A stretch of DNA of 64,000 bases, taken from Pseudomonas syringae. Lineage in GTDB: Bacteria > Pseudomonadota > Gammaproteobacteria > Pseudomonadales > Pseudomonadaceae. Both the position numbers and the translations under genes were made by a program. The stretch spans positions 1,642,501 to 1,706,500 of the forward strand of contig NZ_CP066265.1 of assembly GCF_023278085.1 (NCBI RefSeq). The letters are read 5' to 3'. The notes under the pieces were generated by a model. The model ran no database searches. It was not told where the DNA came from and saw only the letters and a list, made by a program, of their open reading frames with translations. Position 1 is the first letter of the stretch. Each line of letters starts with the position of its first letter. Of the stretch, positions 16,968 to 27,621 are shown in pieces.

Positions 16968-18443
16968 ATGTGGCGTGAAATCAAGATTCTGCTAATCGAT
17001 GACGATAGCCAGCGCCGCCGGGATCTGGCGGTCATCCTTAATTTCCTTGGCGAAGAAAACCTGTCCTGCTCAAGCCAGGACTGGCAGCAGGCGGTCGGCT
17101 CGCTGGCCTCCACGCGGGAGGTGCTGTGCATACTGCTCGGCAGCGTCAGCGCACCGGGCACCCTGCAAGGGCTGCTTAAGACCATCGCAGCATGGGATGA
17201 GTTCCTTCCTGTGCTGATGATGAGCGAAAATTCTGCAGTCGAATTGCCGGAGGAGCTGCGCCGCCGTGTGCTTTCCGTGCTGGAAATGCCGCCTAGCTAC
17301 AGCAAGCTGCTTGACTCCCTGCACCGCGCCCAGGTCTACCGTGAAATGTACGACCAGGCCCGCGAGCGCGGCCGTCACCGTGAGCCAAATCTGTTCCGCA
17401 GTCTGGTAGGCACCAGCCGCGCGATCCAGCATGTCCGGCAAATGATGCAGCAGGTCGCCGACACTGACGCCAGCGTCCTGATTCTTGGCGAGTCAGGCAC
17501 TGGCAAGGAAGTGGTCGCCCGCAACCTGCACTATCACTCCAAACGTCGCGACGCTCCATTCGTACCGGTCAACTGCGGTGCTATTCCTGCCGAGCTGCTC
17601 GAGAGCGAACTGTTCGGCCATGAAAAAGGCGCATTCACCGGTGCGATCACCAGCCGTGCCGGGCGTTTCGAGCTGGCCAATGGCGGTACGCTGTTTCTCG
17701 ATGAAATCGGCGACATGCCGTTGCCGATGCAGGTCAAATTGTTGCGCGTGCTGCAGGAGCGTTCGTTCGAGCGTGTGGGCAGCAACAAGACCCAGAGCAT
17801 CGACGTACGCATCATTGCCGCGACGCACAAGAATCTCGAAAACATGATCGAGATCGGCAGCTTCCGTGAAGACCTTTATTACCGTCTGAATGTGTTCCCG
17901 ATCGAAATGGCCCCGCTGCGCGAGCGTGTCGAAGACATTCCGCTGTTGATGAACGAGCTGATCTCGCGCATGGAACACGAAAAGCGCGGTTCGATCCGTT
18001 TCAATTCGGCCGCGATCATGTCGCTGTGTCGCCATGCCTGGCCGGGTAACGTTCGTGAGCTGGCCAACCTGGTCGAGCGAATGGCAATCATGCATCCGTA
18101 TGGCGTGATCGGTGTGGCAGAGCTGCCGAAGAAGTTTCGCTACGTCGATGATGAAGACGAGCAGATGGTCGACAGCCTGCGCAGCGATATCGAAGAGCGC
18201 GTGGCTATCAATAACCACACGCCGAACTTCGCTTCCGGTGCTTTGCTGCCGCCTGAAGGGCTGGACCTGAAGGACTACCTCGGTGGGCTTGAGCAGGGTC
18301 TGATTCAGCAGGCGCTGGATGATGCCAATGGCATTGTTGCCCGTGCCGCCGAGCGCCTGCGCATTCGTCGTACCACGCTGGTGGAGAAGATGCGCAAGTA
18401 CGGCATGAGCCGTCGTGAGGGTGACGAACAGGCGGAGGATTGA
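16968..18443 (+). CDS. fleQ: FleQ, master flagellar activator (sigma-54 enhancer-binding protein)
   Basis: FleQ activates the early sigma-54 flagellar promoters and, in P. aeruginosa, controls exopolysaccharide genes with c-di-GMP and FleN. The 491-residue protein has an atypical receiver-like domain (1-120), a central AAA+ domain with Walker A at residue 174 (GESGTGKE), the sigma-54 contact loop GAFTGA, and a Fis-type helix-turn-helix at the C terminus ([22 protein letters not shown]). The receiver lacks the usual phospho-Asp setting, as in other FleQ proteins. It is monocistronic: sigma-70-type promoter upstream, terminator at 18471. Confidence 0.96.
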   Translation: MWREIKILLIDDDSQRRRDLAVILNFLGEENLSCSSQDWQQAVGSLASTREVLCILLGSVSAPGTLQGLLKTIAAWDEFLPVLMMSENSAVELPEELRRRVLSVLEMPPSYSKLLDSLHRAQVYREMYDQARERGRHREPNLFRSLVGTSRAIQHVRQMMQQVADTDASVLILGESGTGKEVVARNLHYHSKRRDAPFVPVNCGAIPAELLESELFGHEKGAFTGAITSRAGRFELANGGTLFLDEIGDMPLPMQVKLLRVLQERSFERVGSNKTQSIDVRIIAATHKNLENMIEIGSFREDLYYRLNVFPIEMAPLRERVEDIPLLMNELISRMEHEKRGSIRFNSAAIMSLCRHAWPGNVRELANLVERMAIMHPYGVIGVAELPKKFRYVDDEDEQMVDSLRSDIEERVAINNHTPNFASGALLPPEGLDLKDYLGGLEQGLIQQALDDANGIVARAAERLRIRRTTLVEKMRKYGMSRREGDEQAED

Positions 18444-18470
18444 CGCCAGTTTAAAGTGCCAAAAATCAAG

Positions 18471-18496
18471 CCTCTGAATTTTCAGGGGTTTTTTTT
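18471..18496 (+). terminator. Rho-independent terminator after fleQ
   Basis: CCTCTGA and TCAGGGG form a 7-bp stem with a 4-nt loop, followed by eight T. The T-run abuts the fleS sigma-54 promoter. Confidence 0.85.
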
Positions 18497-18511
18497 CGGC
18501 ACGAGGATTGC
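18497..18511 (+). promoter_or_regulatory. Sigma-54 promoter of fleSR
   Basis: CGGCAC-GAGGA-TTGC, with the GG-N10-GC spacing required for sigma-54. It is 55 bp before the fleS ATG. FleQ-dependent transcription of fleSR is established in P. aeruginosa. Confidence 0.8.
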
Positions 18512-18565
18512 TAAGTCTCTCTTAACACACCGTTTACTGACGGTCCGCCACAAGAGAGCAGAACT

Positions 18566-19780
18566 ATGTCCCAGGCCGCCCAACTGACTTCCGCCCCCTC
18601 TGTTCAGGCTCCTTATTCCCCGGAGCTGGAAAGTCGTCAGGGGCTTGAGCAAGCGTTCTCGCTGTTCAACCAGATGTCGGCGCAACTCACGAATTCCTAC
18701 GGAGTGCTGGAGGCGCGCGTCACCGAGCTCAAGGGCGAGCTGGCCCATGCCGGTGCCCAGCGCCTGCAGGAGCTGGCGGAAAAAGAGCGTCTGGCCAATC
18801 GTTTGCAGAATCTGCTCGACCTGCTGCCGGGTGGCGTGATTGTCATCGACGGCATGGGCGTGGTCCGTGAGGCCAACCCGGCTGCCATCGATCTGTTGGG
18901 GCAGCCGCTGCTGGGCATGCTCTGGCGCCATGTCATCAGCCGTTGTTTCGCGCCTCGTGAAGACGACGGCCACGAAGTTTCCCTGAAGGACGGCCGCAGG
19001 CTTTCCATTGCCACCCGTTCGCTGGATGCCGAGCCGGGGCAACTGGTTTTGCTCAATGACCTGACTGAAACCCGTCGTTTGCAAGAGCAACTGGCGCGTC
19101 ACGAGCGCTTGTCGTCGCTGGGCCGAATGGTTGCTTCTCTGGCGCATCAGATTCGTACGCCGCTGTCAGCGGCAATGATCTATGCCAGCCATCTGGCCGA
19201 GCAGGAGCTGCCGGTGGAAACCCAGCAGCGCTTTGCCGGGCGGCTCAAGGACCGTTTGCACGAGCTTGAGCATCAGGTGCGCGACATGCTGGTATTCGCC
19301 CGTGGCGAACTGCCATTGACCGACCGCCTGACACCTGGCGCTTTGTTCCAGGCTTTGCAGAACGCAGCCGCCACTCATTTACAAGGCGTTGCCGTGCGTT
19401 GGCAGTGCGACAGCATCGATGGCGAAATGCTGTGCAATCGCGACACGCTGGTCGGCGCGCTGCTCAACCTGATTGAAAACGCGGTCCAGGCCAGTGCTGG
19501 CCGGACCCTGTTGAAAGTGCATGCCTACAGCCGTGGTAACACGCTGCGCATAGCGTTCAGCGATAACGGTAGCGGTATGGACAAGGCTGCACTGGCGCGT
19601 ATCGGTGAGCCGTTCTTCACCACCAAGACCACCGGCACCGGGCTGGGCCTGGCGGTGGTCACTGCGGTGTCGCGAGCGCATCAGGGCGGCGTGCATTATC
19701 GGTCTCATGTCGGTCGCGGCACGTGCGCGATTGTCAGTTTGCCGTTGATTCCTGCCGCCAGTCCTGCGGGTAACGAATGA
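18566..19780 (+). CDS. fleS: FleS, flagellar two-component sensor kinase
   Basis: Cytoplasmic histidine kinase (404 residues) without membrane segments. It has an N-terminal coiled coil, a PAS-like domain (LLDLLPGGVIVIDGMGVVREANPAA region, about 88-160), a dimerisation/phosphoacceptor helix (MVASLAHQIRTPLSAAM, His in AHQIRTP) and a C-terminal ATPase domain (NLIENAVQAS; GSGM; TGTGLGLAVV). It phosphorylates FleR, with which it overlaps by 4 bp. Confidence 0.93.
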   Translation: MSQAAQLTSAPSVQAPYSPELESRQGLEQAFSLFNQMSAQLTNSYGVLEARVTELKGELAHAGAQRLQELAEKERLANRLQNLLDLLPGGVIVIDGMGVVREANPAAIDLLGQPLLGMLWRHVISRCFAPREDDGHEVSLKDGRRLSIATRSLDAEPGQLVLLNDLTETRRLQEQLARHERLSSLGRMVASLAHQIRTPLSAAMIYASHLAEQELPVETQQRFAGRLKDRLHELEHQVRDMLVFARGELPLTDRLTPGALFQALQNAAATHLQGVAVRWQCDSIDGEMLCNRDTLVGALLNLIENAVQASAGRTLLKVHAYSRGNTLRIAFSDNGSGMDKAALARIGEPFFTTKTTGTGLGLAVVTAVSRAHQGGVHYRSHVGRGTCAIVSLPLIPAASPAGNE

Positions 19781-21195
19781 TGTCGATCAAGGTGCTGCTG
19801 GTCGAGGACGACCGTTCACTGCGCGAAGCACTGGGCGAAACGCTTGAGCTGGCAGGGTACGGCTACCAGGCCGTCGGCTCTGCCGAGGAGGCGCTGGTCG
19901 CTGTCGACGCGCAGCCGTTCAGCCTGGTGATCAGTGACGTCAACATGCCGGGTATGGATGGTCATCAATTGTTGAGCCTGCTGCGCAGCCGGCACCCGCA
20001 ACTGCCAGTGTTACTGATGACGGCACACGGTGCGGTCGAGCGTGCGGTGGATGCGATGCGTCAGGGGGCGGCGGACTATCTGGTCAAACCGTTCGAGCCC
20101 AAGGCGCTGATCACGCTGGTTGCACGGCATGCGCTGGGTCGCCTCGGGCCTGCCGACAGTGAAGGGCCGATTGCGGTCGAACCTGCCAGCATCCAGCTGC
20201 TCAACCTTGCCAGCCGCGTGGCCAAGAGTGATTCCACGGTGCTGATTTCCGGCGAGTCCGGGACCGGCAAAGAGGTACTGGCGCGATTTATTCACCAGCA
20301 TTCGCCTCGCGCCGACAAACCGTTTATCGCGATCAATTGCGCGGCGATTCCGGACAACATGCTTGAGGCAACCCTGTTCGGTCATGAGAAGGGCTCCTTC
20401 ACCGGTGCCATTGCGGCGCAGGCGGGCAAGTTCGAACAGGCTGAAGGCGGCACGATCCTGCTCGATGAAATATCCGAAATGCCCATGGGGCTTCAGGCCA
20501 AGCTGCTGCGCGTATTGCAGGAGCGCGAGGTTGAGCGCGTCGGCGCACGCAAGCCGATCATTCTGGATATACGCGTGGTCGCCACCACCAACCGCGATCT
20601 GGCAGGTGAAGTGGCGGCGGGGCGCTTTCGTGAGGATCTGTTTTATCGCCTGTCGGTGTTTCCGCTGGCATGGCAGGCGCTGCGTCAAAGGACTGCCGAT
20701 ATTCTGCCGTTGGCCGAGCGGCTGCTGGCCAAGCATGTCAATAAAATGAAGCACGCGCCGGTGCGCTTGTCTGCCGAGGCGCAGGCGTGTCTGATCAGCT
20801 ACGCCTGGCCGGGCAATGTGCGCGAGCTGGATAACGCCGTGCAGCGCGCTTTGATCCTGCAGCAGGGCGGGGTGATTCAGGCGCAGGATTTCTGCCTTGC
20901 CGGGGCGGTCGCCAATCTGGCACCGGCCGCGACAATAACCGCTGCCCCCGCGTTGCCTGTCATATCGGCAGTGGACAATCCCGGCGGCGGTGCTGGCGCC
21001 GAGTCAGTCGGCGCACTGGGCGATGACCTCAAGCGAAGGGAGTTTCAGATGATCATCGACACCTTGCGCGCCGAGCGCGGGCGTCGCAAGGAGGCCGCCG
21101 AGCGATTGGGTATCAGCCCGCGTACATTGCGCTACAAGCTGGCCCAGATGCGCGACGCCGGCATGGATGTGGAAGGCTATCTGTTCGCCACCTGA
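19777..21195 (+). CDS. fleR: FleR, sigma-54-dependent flagellar response regulator
   Basis: The 472-residue NtrC-type regulator drives class III flagellar genes (hook, late basal body) once phosphorylated by FleS. It shows a receiver domain with the phospho-Asp in [13 protein letters not shown], an AAA+ domain ([13 protein letters not shown]) whose sigma-54 loop reads GSFTGA instead of GAFTGA, and a Fis-type DNA-binding C terminus ([22 protein letters not shown]). Two ATG codons (19777, 19780) are possible; the first overlaps the fleS stop by 4 bp, suggesting coupled translation. Confidence 0.95.
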   Translation: MMSIKVLLVEDDRSLREALGETLELAGYGYQAVGSAEEALVAVDAQPFSLVISDVNMPGMDGHQLLSLLRSRHPQLPVLLMTAHGAVERAVDAMRQGAADYLVKPFEPKALITLVARHALGRLGPADSEGPIAVEPASIQLLNLASRVAKSDSTVLISGESGTGKEVLARFIHQHSPRADKPFIAINCAAIPDNMLEATLFGHEKGSFTGAIAAQAGKFEQAEGGTILLDEISEMPMGLQAKLLRVLQEREVERVGARKPIILDIRVVATTNRDLAGEVAAGRFREDLFYRLSVFPLAWQALRQRTADILPLAERLLAKHVNKMKHAPVRLSAEAQACLISYAWPGNVRELDNAVQRALILQQGGVIQAQDFCLAGAVANLAPAATITAAPALPVISAVDNPGGGAGAESVGALGDDLKRREFQMIIDTLRAERGRRKEAAERLGISPRTLRYKLAQMRDAGMDVEGYLFAT

Positions 21196-21356
21196 CCCGG
21201 CCATCCAGCGGGTGACGATCGTCCGGGTACTGAATTTCTGCGTTATCGATACAACGCCTGCACGCACATGGGCCGGGGCAACAGCTTGTTGCAGAGCGGT
21301 TTCATGACGAACAGCATGGCATTCTCAGGTGGTGTGGCAAATGGCCGTCATCTAGC

Positions 21357-21371
21357 TGGCACCGTTGTTGC
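21357..21371 (+). promoter_or_regulatory. Sigma-54 promoter of the fliEFGHIJ operon
   Basis: TGGCAC-CGTTG-TTGC, a perfect match to the sigma-54 consensus, 63 bp before fliE. Confidence 0.9.
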
Positions 21372-21433
21372 TATGTCTTCTGTATCCGCTGAATCAGTGT
21401 CAAAAATTTGCGGGCCTTACGAGAGAAACGTCC

Positions 21434-21763
21434 ATGAGCCAAGGTGTTGAATTTAATCGCTTGATGTTGGATATGCGGGCCATGCAGATGGATGCAATGT
21501 CTGCCCCCAAGCCCGTGTCCGGCCCGCAGGAAGCCGGAGCCAGCAGCTTTGCCGACATGCTTGGTCAGGCCGTCAACAAGGTCGCGCAGACCCAGCAGGC
21601 ATCCAGTCAGCTGGCCAGTGCATTCGAAGTTGGCAAGAGTGGTATTGATCTGACTGACGTCATGATTTCGTCGCAGAAAGCCAGTGTGTCTTTTCAGGCG
21701 TTGACCCAGGTTCGTAACAAACTGGTTCAAGCGTATCAAGACATCATGCAGATGCCGGTTTAA
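21434..21763 (+). CDS. fliE: FliE, MS-ring/rod junction protein
   Basis: FliE connects the MS ring to the rod and is the first protein exported. The 109-residue protein ([18 protein letters not shown]) has the conserved C-terminal helices ([36 protein letters not shown]). I start at ATG 21434, which fits the family length; the upstream in-frame extension to 21365 overlaps the sigma-54 promoter and is not coding. Confidence 0.95.
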   Translation: MSQGVEFNRLMLDMRAMQMDAMSAPKPVSGPQEAGASSFADMLGQAVNKVAQTQQASSQLASAFEVGKSGIDLTDVMISSQKASVSFQALTQVRNKLVQAYQDIMQMPV

Positions 21764-21778
21764 GGGACGTACTGAGTC

Positions 21779-23569
21779 ATGGCCGAAGCAACAGCCGATC
21801 CCGTTCCTGCAAGAGCGGGCGCTTCCGATAAGAAACCGTTGTTCGGTTTGTCTTTTCTGGAAAATCTTTCCGAAATGACCATGCTGCGTCAGGTCGGCCT
21901 TATGGTCGGTCTGGCCGCGAGCGTGGCCATCGGCTTTGCCGTGGTGCTCTGGTCCCAGCAGCCGGACTATCGTCCGCTCTATGGCAGTCTGGCCGGTATG
22001 GACAGCAAGCAGATCATGGACACCCTGACGGCGGCGAACATCAATTACACCGTCGAACCCAACTCCGGTGCTCTGCTGGTCAAGTCTGATGACGTGCAGC
22101 GTGCGCGCATTCAGCTGGCTCAGGCGGGCGTGGTACAGAACGACGCCAATATCGGTTTCGAGATCCTCGACAAGGATCAGGGCCTGGGAACCAGCCAGTT
22201 CATGGAAGCCACGCGCTATCGTCGCGGGCTGGAAGGCGAACTGGCACGGACCATCTCGGCCCTGAATAACGTCAAGGGTGCTCGCGTACACCTGGCGATT
22301 CCGAAGAGCTCGGTGTTTGTCCGTGATGATCGCAAGCCAAGCGCTTCGGTACTGGTCGAGCTGTACGCCGGTCGCTCGCTGGAACCGAGCCAGGTGCTGG
22401 CCATTATCAACCTGGTGGCCACCAGCGTTCCCGAATTGAGCAAGTCGCAGATTACCGTCGTGGACCAGAAGGGCACGCTGCTGTCTGATCAGGCGGAAAA
22501 CTCCGAGCTGACCATGGCGGGCAAGCAGTTTGATTACAGCCGTCGCATGGAAGGCATGCTGACCCAGCGTGTGCAGAACATTCTGCAACCAATCCTGGGC
22601 AATGACCGCTACAAGGCGGAAGTCTCGGCAGTGGTTGATTTCAGTGCCGTCGAGTCGACAGCTGAAAGCTTCAACCCTGATCAACCAGCCTTGCGCAGCG
22701 AGCAATCGGTCAATGAACAACGCTCCAGCAGTTCAAGCTCGGGTGGTGTTCCGGGTGCGCTGAGCAATCAGCCACCAGGTCCGGCGACCGCTCCGCAGAC
22801 TGCTGCCGGTGGCGCAGCCGGTGCTGCCGGCCCCATCGCGCCAGGCCAGCCGCTGCTCGATGCCAACGGTCAACAGATCATGGACCCGGCTACCGGTCAG
22901 CCAGCCTTGGCGCCGTTCCCGGCTGACAAACGTGTGCAGTCGACCAAGAACTTTGAACTGGATCGCTCGATCAGCCACACCAAGCAACAGCAGGGTCGTC
23001 TGACGCGTCTGTCGGTTGCCGTGGTGGTCGATGACATGGTCAAAACCAATGCTGCCAACGGCGAAGTCAGCCGTGCGCCGTGGAGTGCGACGGATCTGGC
23101 GCGCTTTACCCGCTTGGTGCAGGACGCGGTCGGCTTCGATGCCAGCCGGGGTGACAGTGTCAGTGTGATCAACGTGCCGTTCTCCAGCGAACGTGCCGAA
23201 GTGTTGCCTGAAGCGTCTTTCTACTCGCAACCCTGGTTCTGGGACATCGTCAAACAGGCGGTCGGGGTGATCTTCATCCTGATCCTGGTGTTTGGTGTGC
23301 TGCGCCCGGTGCTGAACAACATCACCAACGGCAAGAGCAAGCAACAACTGGCCGCGTTCGGGGGTGGCGACGCCGAACTCGGTGGCATGGGCGGTCTGGA
23401 CGGCGAGTTGTCCAACGATCGCGTAAGCCTGGGCGGTCCGCAGAGCATCTTGCTGCCAAGCCCGACCGAAGGTTATGACGCACAGCTGAACGCGATCAAA
23501 AGCCTGGTAGCCGAGGACCCTGGCCGTGTGGCTCAGGTTGTGAAAGAGTGGATCAACACTGATGAATGA
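21779..23569 (+). CDS. fliF: FliF, MS-ring protein
   Basis: FliF forms the MS ring, the base of the flagellum in the inner membrane. The 596-residue protein has membrane segments near residues 42-62 (VGLMVGLAASVAIGFAVVLW) and 490-515 (VIFILILVFGVL), the periplasmic ring-building domains between them with a Pro/Gly/Ala-rich insert (about 320-375), and a C-terminal FliG-binding tail (AIKSLVAEDPGRVAQVVKEW). It overlaps fliG by 8 bp. Confidence 0.97.
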   Translation: MAEATADPVPARAGASDKKPLFGLSFLENLSEMTMLRQVGLMVGLAASVAIGFAVVLWSQQPDYRPLYGSLAGMDSKQIMDTLTAANINYTVEPNSGALLVKSDDVQRARIQLAQAGVVQNDANIGFEILDKDQGLGTSQFMEATRYRRGLEGELARTISALNNVKGARVHLAIPKSSVFVRDDRKPSASVLVELYAGRSLEPSQVLAIINLVATSVPELSKSQITVVDQKGTLLSDQAENSELTMAGKQFDYSRRMEGMLTQRVQNILQPILGNDRYKAEVSAVVDFSAVESTAESFNPDQPALRSEQSVNEQRSSSSSSGGVPGALSNQPPGPATAPQTAAGGAAGAAGPIAPGQPLLDANGQQIMDPATGQPALAPFPADKRVQSTKNFELDRSISHTKQQQGRLTRLSVAVVVDDMVKTNAANGEVSRAPWSATDLARFTRLVQDAVGFDASRGDSVSVINVPFSSERAEVLPEASFYSQPWFWDIVKQAVGVIFILILVFGVLRPVLNNITNGKSKQQLAAFGGGDAELGGMGGLDGELSNDRVSLGGPQSILLPSPTEGYDAQLNAIKSLVAEDPGRVAQVVKEWINTDE

Positions 23570-24578
23570 ACGAGCCATGGTAGCCAAACTCTCGAAAGTT
23601 GAAAAAGCGGCTGTACTGTTACTTTCGCTGGGCGAAACCGATGCGGCTCAGGTGCTTCGGCACATGGGCCCCAAGGAAGTCCAGAAGGTGGGCGTGGCCA
23701 TGGCTCAGATGCGCAACGTGCATCGCGAGCAGGTCGAAGAGGTCATGAGCGAGTTTGTCGACATCGTCGGCGATCAGACCAGCCTCGGCGTCGGCTCGGA
23801 TGGTTATATCCGCAAAATGCTGACTCAGGCCCTGGGTGAAGACAAAGCCAACGGCCTGATCGACCGGATTCTGCTGGGCGGCAATACCAGCGGTCTGGAC
23901 AGTCTCAAATGGATGGAGCCACGTGCGGTTGCCGACGTGATCCGTTTCGAACACCCGCAGATTCAGGCGATTGTGGTGGCGTATCTGGACGCCGATCAGG
24001 CGGGTGAAGTGCTCGGGCATTTCGATCACAAGGTGCGCCTGGACATCATCCTGCGTGTCTCGTCGCTCAACACCGTGCAACCGGCGGCACTCAAAGAGCT
24101 TAACCAGATTCTCGAGAAGCAGTTCTCTGGCAACGCCAACACGTCGCGTACCACCCTGGGTGGCATCAAGCGTGCGGCCGACATCATGAACTTCCTCGAC
24201 AGCTCCATCGAAGGCGCGCTCATGGATTCGATCCGCGAGGTCGACGAAGACCTTTCGGTGCAGATCGAAGACCTCATGTTCGTCTTCAACAACCTCTCCG
24301 ACGTGGACGACCGCGGTATCCAGGCGCTGTTGCGCGAAGTGTCTTCGGACGTGCTGGTGCTGGCGCTCAAAGGCTCGGACGAGGCGATCAAGGAAAAAAT
24401 CTTCAAGAACATGTCCAAGCGTGCCGCCGAGCTGCTGCGCGACGACCTCGAAGCCAAGGGTCCGGTGCGTGTCAGCGATGTGGAAACCGCCCAGAAAGAA
24501 ATCCTCACCATTGCGCGTCGTATGGCCGAGGCCGGCGAGATCGTACTCGGTGGCAAGGGTGGCGAGGAAATGATCTAA
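23562..24578 (+). CDS. fliG: FliG, motor switch protein
   Basis: FliG is the rotor protein that meets the stator. The 338-residue protein carries the N-terminal FliF-binding part (KVEKAAVLLLSLGETDAAQVL), the middle domain with the EHPQ motif (RFEHPQIQAIVVAYL), and the C-terminal torque domain with the charged residues (LLREVSSDVLVLALKGSDE, KNMSKRAAELLRDDLEA). The start overlaps fliF, so translation is probably coupled. Confidence 0.97.
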   Translation: MNERAMVAKLSKVEKAAVLLLSLGETDAAQVLRHMGPKEVQKVGVAMAQMRNVHREQVEEVMSEFVDIVGDQTSLGVGSDGYIRKMLTQALGEDKANGLIDRILLGGNTSGLDSLKWMEPRAVADVIRFEHPQIQAIVVAYLDADQAGEVLGHFDHKVRLDIILRVSSLNTVQPAALKELNQILEKQFSGNANTSRTTLGGIKRAADIMNFLDSSIEGALMDSIREVDEDLSVQIEDLMFVFNNLSDVDDRGIQALLREVSSDVLVLALKGSDEAIKEKIFKNMSKRAAELLRDDLEAKGPVRVSDVETAQKEILTIARRMAEAGEIVLGGKGGEEMI

Positions 24579-24593
24579 GGATTCAGCTGACTC

Positions 24594-25412
24594 ATGTCCA
24601 CTTCCAATAAAGAATTGGCCAGCGATCTGATTCGCGCCAAGGACGCCGGGACGCTCGATATCTGGGCGTTGCCCAGCTTTGATCCGCATGTGGAGCCCGA
24701 GCCTGAACCCGAGCCGGAGCCTGTCGATGAGCCGGCCGAGATGGAAGAGGTGCCGCTGGACGAAGTTCAGCCACTGACGCTCGAAGAACTGGAAAGCATT
24801 CGTCAGGAAGCCTGGAACGAAGGCTTCGCCACGGGTGAAAAAGAAGGCTTTCACAGCACCCAGCTCAAGGTTCGACAAGAGGCTGAAGTCGCGCTCGCCG
24901 CGAAGATAGCCAGCCTTGAGCAACTGATGGGTCACCTGCTGGAACCCATCGCCGAGCAGGACACGCAAATCGAAAAGGCCGTTATCCACCTGGTCGAGCA
25001 CATTGCACGCAAGGTGATTCAGCGCGAACTGGTCACCGATTCCGGGCAGATCGCCAGCGTGCTGCGCGATGCGCTGAAGCTGTTGCCGATGGGCGCGCAG
25101 AATCTGCGAATCTTCATCAATCCTCAGGACTTCCTGCTGGTCAAGGCCATGCGCGAGCGTCATGAAGAGGCGTGGAAAATCGTCGAAGACGAAGACCTGT
25201 TGCCGGGCGGTTGCCGGATTGAAACCGAGCACAGCCGCATCGACGCCAGCGTCGAAACACGCATCGCGCTGGCGATTTCCAAGATGCATGATCAGTTGCA
25301 CGAGCAGGTCACTCATCCTGCTGCGGCAGACCTGAGTGTCGATCTGGAAACCTCGCCAGTCACTGCTTCCAGTGCTGCAGAATCCGAAGCGGACACCCTT
25401 GATGCGCCTTGA
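24594..25412 (+). CDS. fliH: FliH, negative regulator of the export ATPase
   Basis: FliH dimers bind FliI and dock it at the export gate. The 272-residue protein has an acidic N terminus with a short Glu-Pro repeat (residues 34-44), a coiled-coil middle ([24 protein letters not shown]) and the conserved C-terminal half ([38 protein letters not shown]). It overlaps fliI by 11 bp. Confidence 0.94.
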   Translation: MSTSNKELASDLIRAKDAGTLDIWALPSFDPHVEPEPEPEPEPVDEPAEMEEVPLDEVQPLTLEELESIRQEAWNEGFATGEKEGFHSTQLKVRQEAEVALAAKIASLEQLMGHLLEPIAEQDTQIEKAVIHLVEHIARKVIQRELVTDSGQIASVLRDALKLLPMGAQNLRIFINPQDFLLVKAMRERHEEAWKIVEDEDLLPGGCRIETEHSRIDASVETRIALAISKMHDQLHEQVTHPAAADLSVDLETSPVTASSAAESEADTLDAP

Positions 25413-26760
25413 TCGCACCAGCTTTGGCAAACGTCTCGGCACCTACGCCGAGTCGATAAGCCTGCCTGCCCAGCCAGTGGTGGAAGGGCGCCTGCTGCGC
25501 ATGGTCGGCCTGACGCTCGAAGCCGAAGGCATGCGCGCGGCAATGGGCAGTCGCTGCATGGTGATCAACGATGACAGCCACCACCCGGTGGAAGTCGAAG
25601 CTGAAGTGATGGGTTTTTCCGGCGGCAAGGTGTTTCTGATGCCGGTTGGCAGCGTTGCCGGCATTGCGCCTGGCGCGCGGGTCGTGCCGCTGGCCGATAC
25701 CGGCCGCCTGCCAATGGGCATGAGCATGCTGGGGCGCGTGCTGGACGGTGCCGGTCGGCCGCTGGATGGTCGTTCGCCGATAAAAGCCGAAGACTGGGTG
25801 CCCATGGACGGGCCGACCATCAACCCGCTCAAACGTGACCCGATCAGTCAGCCACTGGATGTCGGAATTCGCTGCATCAACGGTTTATTGACGGTCGGCC
25901 GCGGCCAGCGTCTCGGGCTGTTCGCCGGTACGGGCGTGGGCAAGAGTGTGCTGCTCGGCATGATGACGCGCTTTACCGAGGCGGACATCATCGTCGTGGG
26001 GCTGATCGGTGAGCGGGGCCGTGAGGTTAAAGAGTTCATCGAGCATATTCTCGGCGAAGAGGGCCTCAAACGCTCGGTGGTGGTTGCCTCGCCAGCCGAT
26101 GACGCGCCGCTGATGCGTTTGCGCGCTGCCATGTATTGCACACGCATCGCCGAGTATTTTCGCGACAAGGGCAAGAACGTCCTGTTGCTGATGGATTCAC
26201 TGACCCGTTTCGCCCAGGCCCAGCGGGAAATCGCCCTGGCCATCGGCGAACCGCCCGCCACCAAGGGCTATCCGCCGTCTGTATTCGCGCGCCTGCCAAA
26301 GCTGGTCGAGCGGGCTGGCAACGCCGAAAAGGGCGGTGGTTCGATCACCGCGTTTTACACGGTGCTCTCGGAAGGCGATGACCAGCAGGACCCGATTGCC
26401 GACTCCGCACGGGGCGTGCTTGACGGTCATATCGTGCTGTCCCGGCGTCTGGCCGAGGAGGGGCATTACCCGGCCATCGATATCGAAGCGTCCATCAGCC
26501 GGGTCATGCCCGCCGTGGTCAGCCCCGAGCACATGGCCCGGGCGCAACATTTCAAGCAGCTCTGGTCGCGTTATCAACAGACCCGCGACCTGATCAGCGT
26601 CGGTGCCTATGTGGCTGGTGGCGACCGCGAAACCGACATGGCGATCGCTTTGCACCCGGTGCTGGTGCGTTACCAGCGCCAGGCCCTGCGCGAGAATGAA
26701 AGCATGCAGGGCAGTAGCGAAGCGCTGGCGTCGATATTCGCCCCGGCACCTGGCGGCTGA
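25402..26760 (+). CDS. fliI: FliI, flagellar export ATPase
   Basis: F1-beta-like ATPase powering export of rod, hook and filament proteins. The 452-residue protein has Walker A with Lys181 ([13 protein letters not shown]), Walker B ([20 protein letters not shown]) and the export-ATPase signature in [21 protein letters not shown] start at ATG 25402 ([12 protein letters not shown]); this overlaps the fliH end by 11 bp and gives the normal family length. Confidence 0.97.
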   Translation: MRLDRTSFGKRLGTYAESISLPAQPVVEGRLLRMVGLTLEAEGMRAAMGSRCMVINDDSHHPVEVEAEVMGFSGGKVFLMPVGSVAGIAPGARVVPLADTGRLPMGMSMLGRVLDGAGRPLDGRSPIKAEDWVPMDGPTINPLKRDPISQPLDVGIRCINGLLTVGRGQRLGLFAGTGVGKSVLLGMMTRFTEADIIVVGLIGERGREVKEFIEHILGEEGLKRSVVVASPADDAPLMRLRAAMYCTRIAEYFRDKGKNVLLLMDSLTRFAQAQREIALAIGEPPATKGYPPSVFARLPKLVERAGNAEKGGGSITAFYTVLSEGDDQQDPIADSARGVLDGHIVLSRRLAEEGHYPAIDIEASISRVMPAVVSPEHMARAQHFKQLWSRYQQTRDLISVGAYVAGGDRETDMAIALHPVLVRYQRQALRENESMQGSSEALASIFAPAPGG

Positions 26761-26766
26761 TAGCCC

Positions 26767-27216
26767 ATGGCTCAGAGTCGAGCGGCGCGTCTGGCGCCAG
26801 TGGTCGAAATGGCTGAAGCGGCCGAGCGAACGGCGGCTCAGCGACTCGGGCATTTTCAGGGGCAGGTCAACCTGGCCAACAACAAGCTTCAGGAACTCGA
26901 CCAGTTTCGCCAGGATTATCAACAGCAATGGTTACAGCGCGGCAGCGCCGGGGTGTCCGGGCAATGGTTGCTGGGCTATCAGCGCTTTCTCAGCCAGCTC
27001 GACGTGGCGGTTGCCCAGCAATACAAAAGCCTCGAATGGCACACGGCCAATCTTGATAGGGCGCGTATTGCCTGGCAGGACTGCTACGCAAGGGTCGAAG
27101 GCCTGCGCAAACTGGTGCAGCGCTACATGGACGAAGCCCGCAAGCTTGAAGACAAACGGGAGCAGAAGCTGCTGGATGAGCTATCGCAGCGGCTGCCCCG
27201 GCATAACCCATTCTGA
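26767..27216 (+). CDS. fliJ: FliJ, flagellar export chaperone
   Basis: A 149-residue, almost wholly coiled-coil protein (MAQSRAARLAPVVEMAEAAE) of the FliJ type, the central stalk of the FliI ring that also escorts export chaperones. It follows fliI by 6 bp and ends the fliE-fliJ block before the HptB-type signalling genes. Confidence 0.92.
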   Translation: MAQSRAARLAPVVEMAEAAERTAAQRLGHFQGQVNLANNKLQELDQFRQDYQQQWLQRGSAGVSGQWLLGYQRFLSQLDVAVAQQYKSLEWHTANLDRARIAWQDCYARVEGLRKLVQRYMDEARKLEDKREQKLLDELSQRLPRHNPF

Positions 27217-27299
27217 CTTTTGACTGAATGAGGTCCCGGCGATCTCTCGGTCTGGTCTACGCTCACACTGTCTCGGTGATGAACCACCTCGGAGTTTCC

Positions 27300-27617
27300 A
27301 TGACAATCACTTCCGAACTGTCGGCAGATGGCCGGCAACTGACCCTTTTCATCGAGGGACGCTTTGATTTCGATGCTCACCAGGACTTTCGCGCGGCCTA
27401 TGAGGAGTACCCGCGGGATCTGGATTACGTCGTCGACCTGCGCAGCACTCATTACCTGGACAGCTCCGCGTTGGGCATGTTGTTGCTGCTGCGCGACCAT
27501 GCTGGCGGCGACAGGGCCGGCGGTGATAAATCAAAGGTGCGGCTGATCAACTGCACGGCCGATGTTCGCACCATCCTCACGATCTCCAATTTCTCACAGC
27601 TGTTTCAGTTGAGCTGA
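27300..27617 (+). CDS. hsbA: HsbA-like STAS anti-anti-sigma factor
   Basis: A 105-residue STAS-domain protein. The target serine is in YLDSSALGMLLLL (Ser55/Ser56). In P. aeruginosa the homologue HsbA is phosphorylated and dephosphorylated by HsbR and, depending on its state, binds the anti-sigma factor FlgM or a diguanylate cyclase, linking swimming and biofilm control. ATG 27300 with GGAG five bases upstream is preferred over longer in-frame starts. Here the gene lies between fliJ and fliK, together with hsbR and hptB homologues. Confidence 0.82.
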   Translation: MTITSELSADGRQLTLFIEGRFDFDAHQDFRAAYEEYPRDLDYVVDLRSTHYLDSSALGMLLLLRDHAGGDRAGGDKSKVRLINCTADVRTILTISNFSQLFQLS

Positions 27618-27621
27618 CGTT

